Shown here: in pieces, positions 43,501-54,170 of the stretch
Layout of the letters: every line of letters begins with the position of its first letter
How positions within the stretch are numbered: the first letter of the stretch is position 1
From: Neocallimastix lanati (nom. inval.)
Lineage: Eukaryota; Neocallimastigomycota; Neocallimastigomycetes; Neocallimastigales; Neocallimastigaceae
Reading direction: 5' to 3'
Assembly (NCBI GenBank): GCA_016946835.1
Contig: JACVTC010000042.1
Location: forward strand, 848,001-912,000
Length of the DNA stretch: 64,000 nucleotides
Position numbers and translations under genes: made by a program
Notes under the pieces: model-generated
What the model was told of the DNA's origin: nothing
What the model saw: only the letters and a program-made list of their open reading frames with translations
The model's database searches: none

Positions 43501-44187
43501 TTACAATTCTTTCCATTGCTGACATTACATTGATCTAATTACAATGATAAATTAATAATATAAAAATTAAAATGTTTTTTTTTTTTTTTTTTTTGAAGAA
43601 CTTTTAAATTACATAGTTTATAAATGAAAATATTTTAAATTATATCTACCTGTATCGGCAGAAGATACTTCGAAGATTCGATTCCCTATAAATAATAAGC
43701 CTAAAAGGCTTTCATAATATTTTAATACAAATAAATTTACATGAATTTAAAGAAAAAAAAAATTAATAAAGAATGGGACTAAAAAAGCACATATTAATAG
43801 TATTTTAATAATATATTTATTATCCTTAATATGTCAACTAAATAATAAAATCTCCTTTGTACTTTTATTTATTTTTATTAAAAATTATCCCTTATTCTTA
43901 CAATGAACTATTAAAACTTTCCTCTTTTTTACTATAAAATTTCATAATTCAAATCAATATTACTATAATTATTTATAACTAATAATCAATCTATTATAAT
44001 AATCTTTTTTTGAATAAAGAATTCTTATTGTATAATATATCATTAAAAATATTTATATATTAATTAATCTTATGATATTACGTCTGAAGCTTTTATTTAC
44101 GATTAAAATTTACATATTCTAAATTTTATTATTTAATAAAATTTAACCATAAATTATCACCTACCTAAAAATTTTTTTTGTATACAT
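33886..44187 (-). CDS. Gene A: secreted Cys-rich repeat protein, scaffoldin-like (13 exons, about 2,297 aa)
   Basis: This is the rightmost, upstream-most paralogue. Exons A1-A13 join to 6,894 nt in one frame and stop with TAA at 33886-33888. All 12 introns are phase 1. The signal peptide is MYTKKIF plus SLLGLLFIGN, with cleavage near Ser-Ser-Ala. Modules of the C...C...GY...GK...LC type fill exons 4-8, and shorter GYY-C modules fill exons 9-13. Unlike gene B it has no low-complexity tract: exon 10 ends with a donor (GAAC/GTAAGT) and leads through a micro-exon to two more module exons. The C-terminal residues are Cys-rich (CSSGTNCTG), and either RLI and a stop follow, or a final donor GTAGGT leads to an exon I cannot place firmly. 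Extracellular scaffold function is inferred from resemblance to fungal scaffoldins. Confidence 0.8.
34787..35239 (-). CDS. Gene A exon 12
   Basis: This 453-nt exon (residues about 1937-2087) reads TENAYYLSSTDCSTANC, TYLFLCTSTNGASCAKKD, AGIYIKTTTEYYECSDTSC, GKLYENGGNYYMCLKG and SKFGTSSGKYAMVTV. It has no internal stop in this frame. An apparent 80-residue reading frame in the same place is a shadow in another frame. The donor is GATG/GTAAGT. Confidence 0.8.
35381..35413 (-). CDS. Gene A exon 11 (micro-exon)
   Basis: This 33-nt micro-exon lies between TATAG and GTAAGT and gives P-C-T-I-N-S-L-V-G-S-H-C after splicing. It is a second copy of the exon 3 type of cassette (Cys at both ends, phase 1 on both sides). 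The next exon starts TENAYYLSS, like the exon 4 head (IRNNYYLVSS). Confidence 0.7.
35602..37038 (-). CDS. Gene A exon 10 (array of short GYY modules)
   Basis: This 1,437-nt exon (residues about 1447-1925) starts VIPECGDGDNPNNPAVAD. It is a run of short modules with aromatic-GYY-like turns and Cys pairs (VGYYTNGAASTTNLIKC, GFFKNAGKTSYSSCKTTSNC, LHKCSSDGESAVSC). It ends KYNCSSGDCQYVE with donor GAAC/GTAAGT. It aligns along its whole length with the first 472 residues of B10. Confidence 0.85.
37364..38008 (-). CDS. Gene A exon 9
   Basis: This 645-nt exon (residues about 1232-1446) starts EDGIYLTKSSAVVTD. It carries several short GYH/GYF-Cys modules (VGYHMDAFNQGNLIHC, VISCKTNGCVLEDKTAVKG, VISCNGTQCSEL), then GKVKVSGGKVYFCVS and the tail DNDFPGFNKDQYISVKIG, as in B9. 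Confidence 0.85.
38553..39044 (-). CDS. Gene A exon 8
   Basis: This 492-nt exon (residues about 1068-1231) starts DTSDISYLLETESEVF, about 100 nt upstream of the first internal Met. Its module is LFNCNQGDCLKIVGYIVYGG, ITKCDSSHCN and GKIKLNGSKLNYCLA. It ends NPTPG before GTAAAC. Confidence 0.85.
39326..40294 (-). CDS. Gene A exon 7 (two modules)
   Basis: This 969-nt exon (residues about 745-1067) starts GTPDNVKFIIQNDNVFTV. Its modules are LFDCASSVCERTYGYVKI with GNLMKGGKLCVV, and LYQCNTNYVCTKISGYAKD with GKIVKDENDVKYFCLG. It ends KLLKFTADYIVVDSGFEG. Confidence 0.85.
40634..41653 (-). CDS. Gene A exon 6 (two modules)
   Basis: This 1,020-nt exon (residues about 405-744) starts GENGKNYIMELNSKYYAY. 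Its modules are LFNCRHGMCEMTFGFMKS with LTKTGKLCIV, and LYDCSKDGVCTRIGGYAI with GKITKIGKSIYLCLD. It ends KIIQITESLIAVDHTYEG before GTAATTTT. Confidence 0.85.
41797..41945. repeat. Tandem duplication in gene A intron 5, 75-bp period
   Basis: A segment starting AGTATTTCAT and ending in TTTTGATCTTTTTTT occurs at 41797 and again at 41872 with very few differences. Just beside it (about 41749-41776) is a perfect inverted repeat with arms AATATAGTTTAT. Both sit inside the intron between exons 5 and 6. Confidence 0.85.
42008..42463 (-). CDS. Gene A exon 5
   Basis: This 456-nt exon (residues about 253-404) starts GINVVKIGSAAAVTD. It holds one module (YDCDSNGACEKIAGYVRI ... KDKLGLVYMESETPKLCVD) and ends KLMKVETAASNVKYIYVDNN with FKG, before GTAAATA. 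Confidence 0.85.
42727..43371 (-). CDS. Gene A exon 4
   Basis: This 645-nt exon (residues about 38-252) starts IRNNYYLVSSKDLSL. It contains LYYCTGEKVECERQNDIGYY, VIDKETVYTCQEDG, HIGKLFSSS, SLCLNYDTE, GNYLVYKNVDPKANVFGI and LKYVYADSSTNRIMEKGDK, then LLCNNGHCK. The block from GNYLVYKN to EKGDK is the most conserved stretch between the three paralogues. Confidence 0.85.
43505..43534 (-). CDS. Gene A exon 3 (micro-exon)
   Basis: This 30-nt micro-exon lies between TTAG and GTAAGT and gives D-Q-C-N-V-S-N-G-K-N-C after splicing. Same role and Cys spacing as B3. Confidence 0.75.
43650..43708 (-). CDS. Gene A exon 2 (signal-peptide core)
   Basis: This 59-nt exon completes Ser and encodes LLGLLFIGNRIFEVSSADT, the hydrophobic core and cleavage region. 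It ends GATACAG before GTAGAT. Read unspliced, an upstream ATG runs into TAG at once, which explains why this start is easily missed. Confidence 0.8.
44165..44187 (-). CDS. Gene A exon 1 (start codon)
   Basis: This 23-nt exon encodes MYTKKIF plus AG of a split Ser codon, followed by 5' splice site GTAGGT. It mirrors B1 and C1. Intron 1 is about 456 bp, the shortest of the three. Confidence 0.8.
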
Positions 44188-45264
44188 TTAATGAGAATAT
44201 AAATTAATTAATACAAGTTTACTTTTCCAAAAAAAAAAAAAAAAAAGTACAAATTAAAATAAAATATTTAATAAAACAATAAAATAGTAAAATAAACTAA
44301 AAAATTAAAATAAAATATAAACAAAAATTAAAAATAATAAAAACACGTTAGTATATACAAAGTAATATACTTTTAGTATTAAAATAAAAATTTTTTCTGA
44401 ATTTTCGAAATTTCAACTCATTTCAAAGAAATTTATATTCCATAAAATTTTAAAGTTTTTTTTTTCTTTAGTATCAGTTTCGAACAATTAGAACGATTAG
44501 AACTTCAATAATTAAAAATTTGAAATAGAAAAAAAAAAAAAAAAAAAGATTTGAAATGTTGATGATATTGAATTAACATTCAATTTACATTTCAGACCAA
44601 TTTATAAGGAAATGTCATAAAATAAAGCTTGTTTGAAAGATAATAAATTGTTTATCTATTTTTAATATTTATTTTTTTTTTTATTACAGCTAAATTTTTT
44701 TTTTCTTAATAAAATTGTAATTTAAAATGTTGATGTAATTTAAAAGTATTTTAAGAAAAATTTTTTATTCTAATTTCAGAAATTTCAACAAAATCAAATA
44801 ATGAAACCACTTTTTTTTTTTTTTAAATAATTTTTAATATAAAATAAAATAAGAAGTAAACTAAATAAATATGTTATAAATTATTCAATATTTTTTTCTT
44901 TACTGTTGTTGTTATTATTATTAATATCGTTGTTATTATTAATATAATTATTATTATTATTATTAAATATTAAAATGAAATAAAGAAATAAAATTAACTT
45001 TTTTTTTTTTTTTTAAAGTTAAGATATGCAAGATTAGAATAATTATAAATAAATTTAATATTTTAATTATTTTTCATATACTTTTTTGTGATTGTTAATA
45101 AAATTATTTATTAAGTGATAGAATTTTTATTAATAAAAATTTTGCTAAAAATAATTATTCTCTTCTTGTTTTTATTACTTGATATTTAAATATCATTAAA
45201 CTTAAAAAAAAAAAATATGAAAACTAAGCAATAATAAATTATAAAAATCTATCTTTCACCTTTT

Positions 45265-45295
<31 letters not shown>

Positions 45296-45375
45296 TTATT
45301 ATTATTTTTATTTATTATTATTATTATTTTTATTTATTATTATTATTATTATTTATTATTATTATTATTATTATT

Positions 45376-45418
<43 letters not shown>

Positions 45419-47516
45419 TATTTGTTTTATTATCAAAATCAGCAAGTCTAAAACGACATTAAATAAATATTAAAAAGTAAATTAATAATCCAGTAAAATT
45501 AAAGTAGATTTTAAGTAAAGTATTAAAAATTAAGAATGACTATTGAATAATAGATTTAACTATAAAGTTGCTTATTATTTTCTTATTGTTTTTCTTTCTT
45601 TTTTTTTTTTTTTTTTTTTTGATTATTAATTTATTTAAAGGAAAAAAACAAATAAAAAAAAAAAAAAAAAAAGAACTTCTTAATAAAATGAAGATAAACA
45701 TACTTTAGTAAACAAATAAAACAAATAAAAAATTAAATTATTAAGAACTGGTAAATTAAGATATAAAGTTTGTTAAACGATACAATTTTCCTTTTTATGA
45801 GACTCCAAGTTATTATTAATAAAAAAAAAATAAAATACAAATAAAATCTAATGAAAATTAAGTAAAAGGAAAAAAAATAATCAATATTAATGAAACTTAT
45901 TAATTATTAATTAAAGAAGTTATCATATATGTCTCTGCTAACTATTTAATATATTTTTTATTTTATATTTAAAGAGATTAACATATCAATAATTTATTGA
46001 TACTATCCAATTTATTAAATAAAATATATAAATATATATATATAAAAATCATTAATTAATAAATAAATATCTACATTTAATAGTGTTATAATTTTAATTG
46101 TAAAATAATTTGAATTTTTTGGTTATTTAATTATATTTTAATTTCAGTGATATTTAATTAGTTACGGTATGTTAAAATTTTTATTAGAAATATAAATATA
46201 ATATTTTTATTTTATTACTTAATAATATAAAGCTTCAATTATTACGTTTTAAAAACCAAAACATGAATTATAAGCTTTAATGTTTAATAAACTGCTAACA
46301 ATAACTTAATAAACAGATTAATATTATAGGACGTAGTTTTCGTATAAATAATTCATTACATGTTTATTTTAATGATATTATTATAATTACATTCCAAAAA
46401 GAAATTCCGTATTTAAAAAGAAAATAATAAACCGGATATGATAATATAAATTACATTTATATTTATATTCCAAAAGTGGATTAAATATTTAGAAAAACTA
46501 ATATATAATGTACTTAATATCAAAAAACTTATTATATATAAATAAATAAATAAATTTTAAATTAAATTAAAAATGAATAAATAATTATAAAATAGATAAA
46601 TCATATTAATTAATTGAAAAAGCAATAAAAACAAATTAATATATTAAATAAATAAATTAAATAATATATTAAATTAATTAAATAATATATTATAAATAAT
46701 ATAAAACTAAAAAGTGTGTATATAATTCTTGATATATATTTATACATTTATATAATATAATTAAAATATATTTATTTATTATAAAAAATATTTAATAATT
46801 CATTTCAATTATTATTCAATTAATAATAAACTTTAATTATTATGATATTTATTAAGAGAATATTTTTCACTTTCTGTATTTATATTTATTTAATATTAAA
46901 ATTATCTTTTTATTAATTTGATTATTAGCATTACAATAAATAATAATATGATTATTATTTTTTTATTTTTATTGAGATAATATTGAGATTTTAATATTAT
47001 AAAATAATAAATAAATAAATAAATAGAAAGAATGGTAATAATAATAAACCTTTAATTTAAATCCTTACTTGTATTTTAGTAAATTCCATTTTATCCAAAA
47101 TTATAAATATTTTTTTATTTATTTCTTATATTTTTTTTCTTAAAAAAAAAAAAGATATTCTCTTACATAATGATCCCATAGTGTTAAATATTAAATTTTA
47201 TGGCATAGAATATAAGAAAAAACTTTAAAAAAATTACATTTTTTTGAACTTCTCTACTAGAGTACAACATTCTTAATTACTTTTACTTTATAACGCTTTC
47301 TTTTTTTTTTTAATTAATTAAAAAAATAAATAAATAATATTATACTCTTCTTTTTTTTTTTTTTTAATTTGATTTACTTTTCTTTTATTATTTTAACTTT
47401 AGTTTTGTTCATTAAATATAACTGCCATTTTTATTTTTATTTTTTTTTTTTTTACTATTTATTTTACTTTCACCTTCTTCGAATAAGATATTTTTTTCCT
47501 TTTTATCTTTGGTTAT
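44188..47516. other. A/T-rich intergenic DNA upstream of gene A
   Basis: No gene is supported. Apart from the promoter-like block and its flank (44349-44790), it contains TTA microsatellite tracts (about 45260-45376) with an adjoining poly(T) run of about 38 (45378-45415), and a further T run near 45598-45620. This stretch separates the scaffold-gene array from the transposon-rich right end. Confidence 0.6.
44407..44455 (-). promoter_or_regulatory. Conserved upstream element with TATA-like core, gene A
   Basis: This block starts 220 bp before the gene A ATG and ends 268 bp before it. It is nearly identical to 32102-32149 and 16709-16758 (TTTCAACTCATTTCAA, then GAAATTTATATTCCATAAAA on the plus strand). 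A second motif shared with gene C (AGTATATAC...TTTTAGTATT) lies between it and the ATG at about 44349-44382. Confidence 0.6.
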
Positions 47517-47684
47517 TTATAACTCCTTTACTTCTTTTATTATATCTTCTATGTTCTTTTCAACGTACTCACTTAATACAGCGCCTTGGAGTTCTAGGAT
47601 AAAGTCTTCCTACCATTCATTGTAGTTATTCTCAACTAGGACATATTCCATCCTATTAAGAATTGTTTTAGTTGTTTCAGTCAT
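47517..47684 (-). pseudogene. Ty1/copia-type gag N-terminal remnant
   Basis: On the minus strand an ATG at 47684 opens MTETTKTILNRMEYVLVENN, followed by YNEW, a TAG stop at 47610-47612, and then EDFILELQGAVLSEYVEK to a TAA at 47517. The N-Y-x-x-W pattern and amphipathic helices recall the N-terminus of copia-type Gag proteins. Only about 55 codons remain and one is a stop, so it is a dead fragment. The assignment rests on pattern only. Confidence 0.4.
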
Positions 47685-47699
47685 CTTACAAATGTATTA

Positions 47700-50060
47700 A
47701 TATAATGCTAATGTTATTTAATGAATTATTTTATTAATTACAAATTACTAATTACTATAATTACTAATTACTAAATTATATAAGAAACATTTAAATATTA
47801 ATTTCCTAATTCTAATATGTTTCTTATTTACCTATGTTTATATTCAAGTGTTGTTAATCTTGAATATCCTAATTATACCAAGTTGCTAAAATTCTATATT
47901 TCTAAATTGCTAAATTTCCTAATTAACTAAGTATTCTAAATTTCTACACAAACTTATATAGTCAAATGAAACTTTATATCTGATAAAAATCTCAATATTT
48001 GTTAATTTACTAACTTTATTTATTTTGAAGCAAAAGACTTATTTTTTAAGTATACACAATTTAATGACATTTATATGTATAAAATATATTTGATGGATCA
48101 TACATATTTCAATGCGCTAAATACATGTTTTAATATTAACTATATAAAAGAGGCTTATAAAAATAAAAATTTTTTAAAACTATATTCATAAACTATATAC
48201 TATATATTATTATAATATATTCTATTTATTTATAATAAACTATTAATTATAATAAAAGTTATGTAATAAAATAAAAATATTAATTAAAAATGCTATTTAA
48301 AATTTTAAACTAAAAAAAATACTAATTATTTAATAATATACAAAAAATAAAATAAAATAAAAATAAATAATATATAAATAAGTATTGTTAAAAAAAAAAA
48401 AAATTTCTTCTTTATTTATCCACTAAAAAAAAAAATTTATTATTATTTATTTTTGGATAGAATTAATTAATAAATTTTTTTTTATTTTTTTATTTTTTAT
48501 TTATGCGTCTGTGATAAATAAAAAATTTTAAAAATTTATTAAAAAAAAAAAAAAGTTCAAACTTCAAATTTTATTTGGAGTATAAAAAGACAAAAAAAAT
48601 ATATATATATAAGATTTTTTTTAAAAAAAAAAAAACAAGAAATATAATCCATTACTCATTAAATATGCGTATGTATATATTTTAGACAATAGTTAACAAT
48701 TTTTAAAATTTAATTTTTTATTTTATTATATTTTTTTTTTACAGATAAAAATAATTATTTTGTAAATTTTTTTTTTTGTTCTTCTAATACATTTAGTTTT
48801 TCTTCGTTTTCTTTGTAAATTGTGAAAAAAAAAGTATTCAAATAGTATCAGTAATAATACAAAAATAAAATTATGAAAGTGGATATAAAATGTTTATGAA
48901 AATATTTTTTAAGTAAAATTATTAATTTTTTTTCTTTTTCCTTATTATTATTTTTTTTATTTAAATTTAATATACAGAAAAGAGAGGATTAGAAATTTAT
49001 AAAAAATTTATAGAATTAAAAAGGTTATTAAAGGTTTATTCATGAAAATTTTAAATATTAAAAAAAAAAAAAAAATAAACCTATTTAAAATAAGAAATTT
49101 AAAAAAAAGTTATTTAATTGTGAAGTGATAAAATTGAGAAACACCAAATTATAATAGTAATAATAGTTACATTATTTTAAAAAAATATTGACAGGAATAA
49201 TGTATTGATATTGTAGAAAAATATTGATACTATAGAAAAATATTCACTTAAACATTAATAAAAAAGAGTATTCAACAATACTATAAATAAATAATTAACC
49301 TTTTTAACCTTTTTTAATAATTTGATTTGATTATAAAAAAAATTAGTCTGTTTATATTATATAAATTATAATTAAATTGTAAATAAAAAAAATATAAAGC
49401 ATTTACAGATAGAAAATAATGTTATATAAATAAATAAATAAATAAATAAAAAGAATTAATATTAACTTTTTTATTTTAAAAATTCATTTGTACTAAAAGA
49501 TGATAATTCATATTTAATTAGTCTAGTTAGCTTGTTTTTTCCAGGGAATCGAATAACTTCAATTTTTTTTGAAGGGAGTATGCAGTGGTATATAAAAATT
49601 GATTTAATAAATACAATGATTGATATTTTAGGATAGCGTAAAAACATTACTGAGAATATTAATTACTGATAAATAAAATTCAAAACATATAATACAGTCA
49701 ATAATTAAAATAAAAATAAATTTAAAATTTTTCTTTTAAAAATTTTTATAAATATTAATAAATATATTTTAATGTTTAATTTTTTCTTTTTTAAACGTGT
49801 AATGTAAAGAATGGTAGTGGAAGCTGTAAGTAATTTTTTTGTATTAAATTATGAGTATTTTAATATATAAATAAATTAATATAAAAAATATTAATGTTAG
49901 AAATTACTCCTTCCTTATAAAATTTTAAATGTTTTTATTTTATTAAAATATAACCAAATGTATAAACAATATATAATAGAAAGTATAAAAGAAAGTAATT
50001 TCGACAAAATTATTTTTAATCGTTGTTGATCCTTTTCTTATTTTATAATAAAATATATTA
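47700..50060. other. Non-coding A/T-rich DNA, possible LTR debris
   Basis: No open gene is seen. The part 47700-48150 has a less monotonous composition and lies directly upstream (minus strand) of the copia-like gag fragment, so it may be LTR or leader remnant. The rest is A/T-rich with poly(A)/poly(T) runs. Confidence 0.4.
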
Positions 50061-50063
50061 TTA

Positions 50064-50400
50064 ATAAAGAGACCTTCGATTGATCAATGTCTTTCAATAT
50101 GATAATTGGATTAAATGCTGTGTGACTATATGAAGAAAAGTTATCCTCAGAAATCAATCAAACATTAAGGAATCAAATATTGGTAATCTACCTAATAATA
50201 ATAATATTTTAAATATTGACAAAAGAAATATCCCAAATAAAAATAGAAAAAATAAAACTCAGCCAAAAAACAAGAAAAAAATAGAAGATGTAACTACTAC
50301 AAAGAAAAAAAATAGGCCATTATTTTTACGAATTTCTCTTAAGAAAAAAAAAATCAATTCAGATAATTATAATAAATTCAACAGATTTTAATACCGACAA
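50064..50400 (+). pseudogene. Lysine/asparagine-rich broken coding remnant
   Basis: Plus-strand segments near 50220-50390 translate to Lys/Asn-rich sequence (PNKNRKNKTQPKNKKKIEDV then TTTKKKNRPLFLRISLKKKK) without a good start. They sit among stops and frame changes. This could be a decayed transposon or nucleic-acid-binding protein fragment. I do not recognise the family. Confidence 0.2.
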
Positions 50401-51103
50401 TGAAAAGTAAATTAATTTCTTTATACAACTTTATACATCAAATAATTCATAAAATAATTATATTACTTGTTGGATTCTTGATTTAGGTGCTTTAATAAAT
50501 ATTTTATTCAAACAATATCAAAAAATTCAAAAATTAACTTAAAAATCAATCACAAAAGAAAAAATAACAGAAACAATAAAATAATTGATAAGAAAAGCAT
50601 TATTTGTTAAGTTTTTTATAGTTTTGAGAAAGGTTGCGGATTGAGTATCGTATAAATTCTCGTTTTAGGTTAAGTTGGTCAGGTCAAGATGTTTATATTA
50701 ATTATAACAATTAATACCAACATCATTAATTCAATTAAAATTAAATAATTAATGACACACCAAGTTTTTTAATTAAGAAATTCAATCTTTTAAGATTTAT
50801 GTTTTATTAAAACTTTATTTAATATATTTTAATAATAAATTTTACTAAGATTACAATTAAGAAATATTATTATTATAATTAATATTATTTTGATGTTATT
50901 GGATTAATATTGGTTTATAATCTTACAAAGATTTTAAAGGATGACATTTCAATTCCTTTTTATACTAATATAAAATAATAATTAACTATATAATTAAATA
51001 ATACTTTTAATCTTAATATATTCATACACGTATATAAACAATATAAAATATAATAATAGAATAATATTGATAAGAATCTTTTAATAAATAATTATATAAT
51101 TAT

Positions 51104-51556
51104 GAGAGTAGGGCGTTTCGCCAGGTTGCATTTCCCCAAAATTTTTGAAAAAATGTGTTATATTAAAAAAATGTCGCCTTTCGCCAAATTGAAATTTATT
51201 AAATAAATAAATAAAATTATATATTGTTAATATTGATTATATTTAAGTTTAAAAAAATTATTTTGAATTTTTATTTATATATTCATTCATTCGTTTATAT
51301 TAATACACCACTTGGTGAAATGCAACTCTCCTATCTTTAATAAATTAGTCCAAACCTTTTTGTTTCTAGTTATTTAATGGGAGAGTTGCATTTCACCAAG
51401 TTGTATTGATATAAATAAAGAACGAATAAATAAATAAAAATTCATAATAATTTTTTTAAACTTGTTTTTATTATATTTAATAATATTTAATTTTATTTAT
51501 TTATTTAATAATTTTCATTTTGGCGAAATGCTACTTGGCGAAATTACCCACTCCCC
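51104..51556. mobile_element. MITE-like inverted repeat pair
   Basis: Left arm 51104-51331 and right arm 51379-51556 are imperfect reverse complements around a 47-bp centre. The inner ends read CACCACTTGGTGAAATGC and its complement. The outer ends contain TTTCGCCA and GGCGAAATG motifs related to the inner ends. Each arm thus looks like a small non-autonomous element with its own similar termini, present as two head-to-head copies. The left arm has about 50 extra bp near its outer end. No coding capacity. Confidence 0.75.
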
Positions 51557-52990
51557 TATTTAATATTTATAAAATTTATTTTTAAAATTAAATCGAATTT
51601 AAAATAAATTTTGTCAATAACGAAATAAAATTTCAATTGATCTATTAGTGAATTTCAATTATAAATCCACTAATATTTGTGACATTATTAATATTAATAA
51701 CAATAATAATAACAATAATAATGTAACGAAGTCTTCAGTTAGAAAAGTTAAAATTTTGGTTTAATGGTAATTACCTTGGCTATGATCAATGCTTCATGGA
51801 TTAGACTCACACCTCAACTCATTTTGCAAAATTAATTATTTTATTAATTATTAATAATAATTTCTTTAATATTCTTTCTGTATAAATTATAGAAAAAAAA
51901 AGATTCTTTAGGTTAGTAATTCAATCGAAATGAATTTAGAAATTCTTATTTTAAAAAATTATATTTTTATTTTTCTATAAGATTCATTTTCATTAATTAA
52001 AATCTATTTTCTAGAAGTTTTACATTATTAATCTTTACTAACATATTTCTAAATATTTCTTTAAAATTATTATTACATTTTAAAACTGTTTTTTTCGTTT
52101 AAAGTATAAATAGTGCGAACTTCACGAATGAAAAAATTTTTTTTCTTCGTGCTTTTATTAATTATTGTTTAATTAATTTATTAATTAACATACAAGTAAT
52201 TTGAAATATTACATCAGTTAAGTAATTAAATGTTATTTTAAATTTTTAATATTAATAAAACTTAATTTTATAAAACATATTTCAAATTACTTTCCTTTTT
52301 CAAATTTCACTGACCTGTCGTGTTTAACCCTAATTGCTACAATAAAAGCGCTCATTGAAACTATGTACGTACCTTGGTGCAATTTGCTCTGGCCGATGTA
52401 TTAAAAGGACTACTACTCTTGGGCTACTAACACTTCTGGTCAAAACAAATCACTCTACTAGGAAAATTTTAAGCCATATCCTTTGTTTATTATTTCTAAT
52501 ACTTCTCTTAGGCAAATTTTATTTCTTCTGATTCTTAGATTATTCCAAGTAATAGCTTTAGGCCAATCTTGATATCATACCTTTTAACCTAACTACTCAA
52601 TTTAAATAATTTTAAATATTCAGGATATTCAATATATATATAATAAGCCACTTTCTTTGGATATTACAAGCAACTTTTAATTAGGTTCATTATTTTCAAG
52701 GCTACCACTCTTTGTTACTATTCTAATATACAATCTAGCCACTCATATATAAATAACCTTTGCAGTAAATTAACAGAATAAGCCACTTTCGTTAGGTATT
52801 TTATTCTAATAACTATTTCTATTTACTTTGAATTTAGCAAGCCATATCAAATTAGCAATTAACTTTAAAGCCGATTTTTACTACCATACTGTATAATAAT
52901 TACTAATTTATTCTAACCCCATAAATTAATTATTGTCAGAAATTAAATATTATAAATCAAATTGAAAAATAATTTTAAATTCTTTAATAC

Positions 52991-53021
<31 letters not shown>

Positions 53022-53593
53022 TAAATAAATTTAGTAAAAAATAAAAAATAAAATTATTTTTAATTTTAAATTAGCTTAGTATATAAAAAAAAATTAAAAA
53101 TTAAAGGAATGAATGAATATTAATTAAATAAATTCAATAACAAATCTCAGTAAACAAATATATTATTTTTAAATAAATCCTCTAGGATATATAATTGAAT
53201 GAATATATAATATTTTAGATAAATGTCATAATGTATTTAATTGAACAAATACACTATTCATTAGATAAATTTAGTAAATAAATTAACTGAACATATAAAT
53301 CATTTTAGATAAATTTTAATAATAATATAAGTGAATAAATTTAATAATTTTTAGATAAATCAATATTGGAAATTAAATATAAATGTAATTAGTTAAATAA
53401 TTCAAATAAAAAAAATTATTATAATATTATAATAAAATTTTCAAATAAGGAGAATCAATACCGAGGACCTTTATTTTTATATTTCCTTTATTATTTTTAC
53501 TTTTCTCGAATTTCACATTGGCCTTTGCTGGTAGGATCAGGCGTTAAGTCCTACATTCAGCTCGAGTAAGTTAATAAACTGAAAGAACAGCAG
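51557..53593. other. Non-coding region with diverged short repeats
   Basis: No gene is supported. The part 52290-52920 is less A/T-rich, and contains diverged repeats of the phrase AATAAGCCACTTTC (near 52643 and 52781) and related GCCA...TTT phrases. It may be decayed LTR or transposon DNA. Segment 53510-53600 carries short inverted words (TTTCACATTG and CAGTGTGAAA). A tRNA-like box A/B pair near 51757-51808 does not fold. Confidence 0.35.
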
Positions 53594-54170
53594 TGTGAAA
53601 TAGAGGAATTATTAAAAATAATATAAATTTTAATATTTTGTGTAATTAATTATTACTAAATATTTTTTTTTTAAATTTGAATATATTTTAATTTAATTAA
53701 TTAGTTTAGTTAGCCTAGTTTGGTTTTAAATAGTTAAATATTAATTTAGGAATAATCTTAAATAGTTAATATTAAAAAAAAATAGTTTTTCAATATTAAA
53801 TATATAATTAAAATTATTATAACTATTAAAATAATAAATACAATAAATAGTTTAATAAACTAATTTTAGTTTTAGTAAATTAATAAATAATAAAATTATT
53901 AATTAAAATTTTTTGCTTATAAAAAAATAGCTTTATTTATATTATTAAATAACAACATATATTAATAATGTAATAAAAGAAATATAAATACATGTAATTT
54001 TTCTCAATTAAATCGATGTTATTAACTATTTTGCAGTTAATAACAAAAGAGAAATTTATAATTAATAAAAGAATATTTTTAATAAAAGAATTTATTTATT
54101 TTTATTTGTTTAAATTATATAGTGTTTTTTATTGTTATAATATGTTTTAATAGACGGATTGATTACAACA
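53594..54170 (+). mobile_element. Probable 5' LTR of the Ty3/gypsy element
   Basis: The segment 53985-54110 is clearly related to 60187-60320: AATATAAATACATGTAA, then a GTTATTAACT...AGTTAATAAC hairpin at 54018-54044, matching 60227-60253. The proposed start (TGTGAAATAGAGG) and end (GATTACAACA) have TG...CA-type termini, but the borders are estimates. A possible primer-binding site (TGGCGAATAATGAAC) lies at 54181-54195, about 10 bp past the proposed end. Confidence 0.4.

Noticed and set aside
1-44187. Dictyostelium-type amoeba as source
   Set aside because: The A/T bias and homopolymers would fit. The Cys/GY repeat modules resembling fungal scaffoldins, and the combination of gypsy and MULE remnants, point more to an anaerobic gut fungus. 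This remains an inference.
51750-51820. Possible tRNA gene: box A-like TGGTTTAATGG at 51757 and box B-like GGATTAGACTC at 51798
   Set aside because: The acceptor, T and anticodon stems do not pair, and box B departs from the GGTTCRANNCC consensus. At most it is a decayed tRNA-like sequence.
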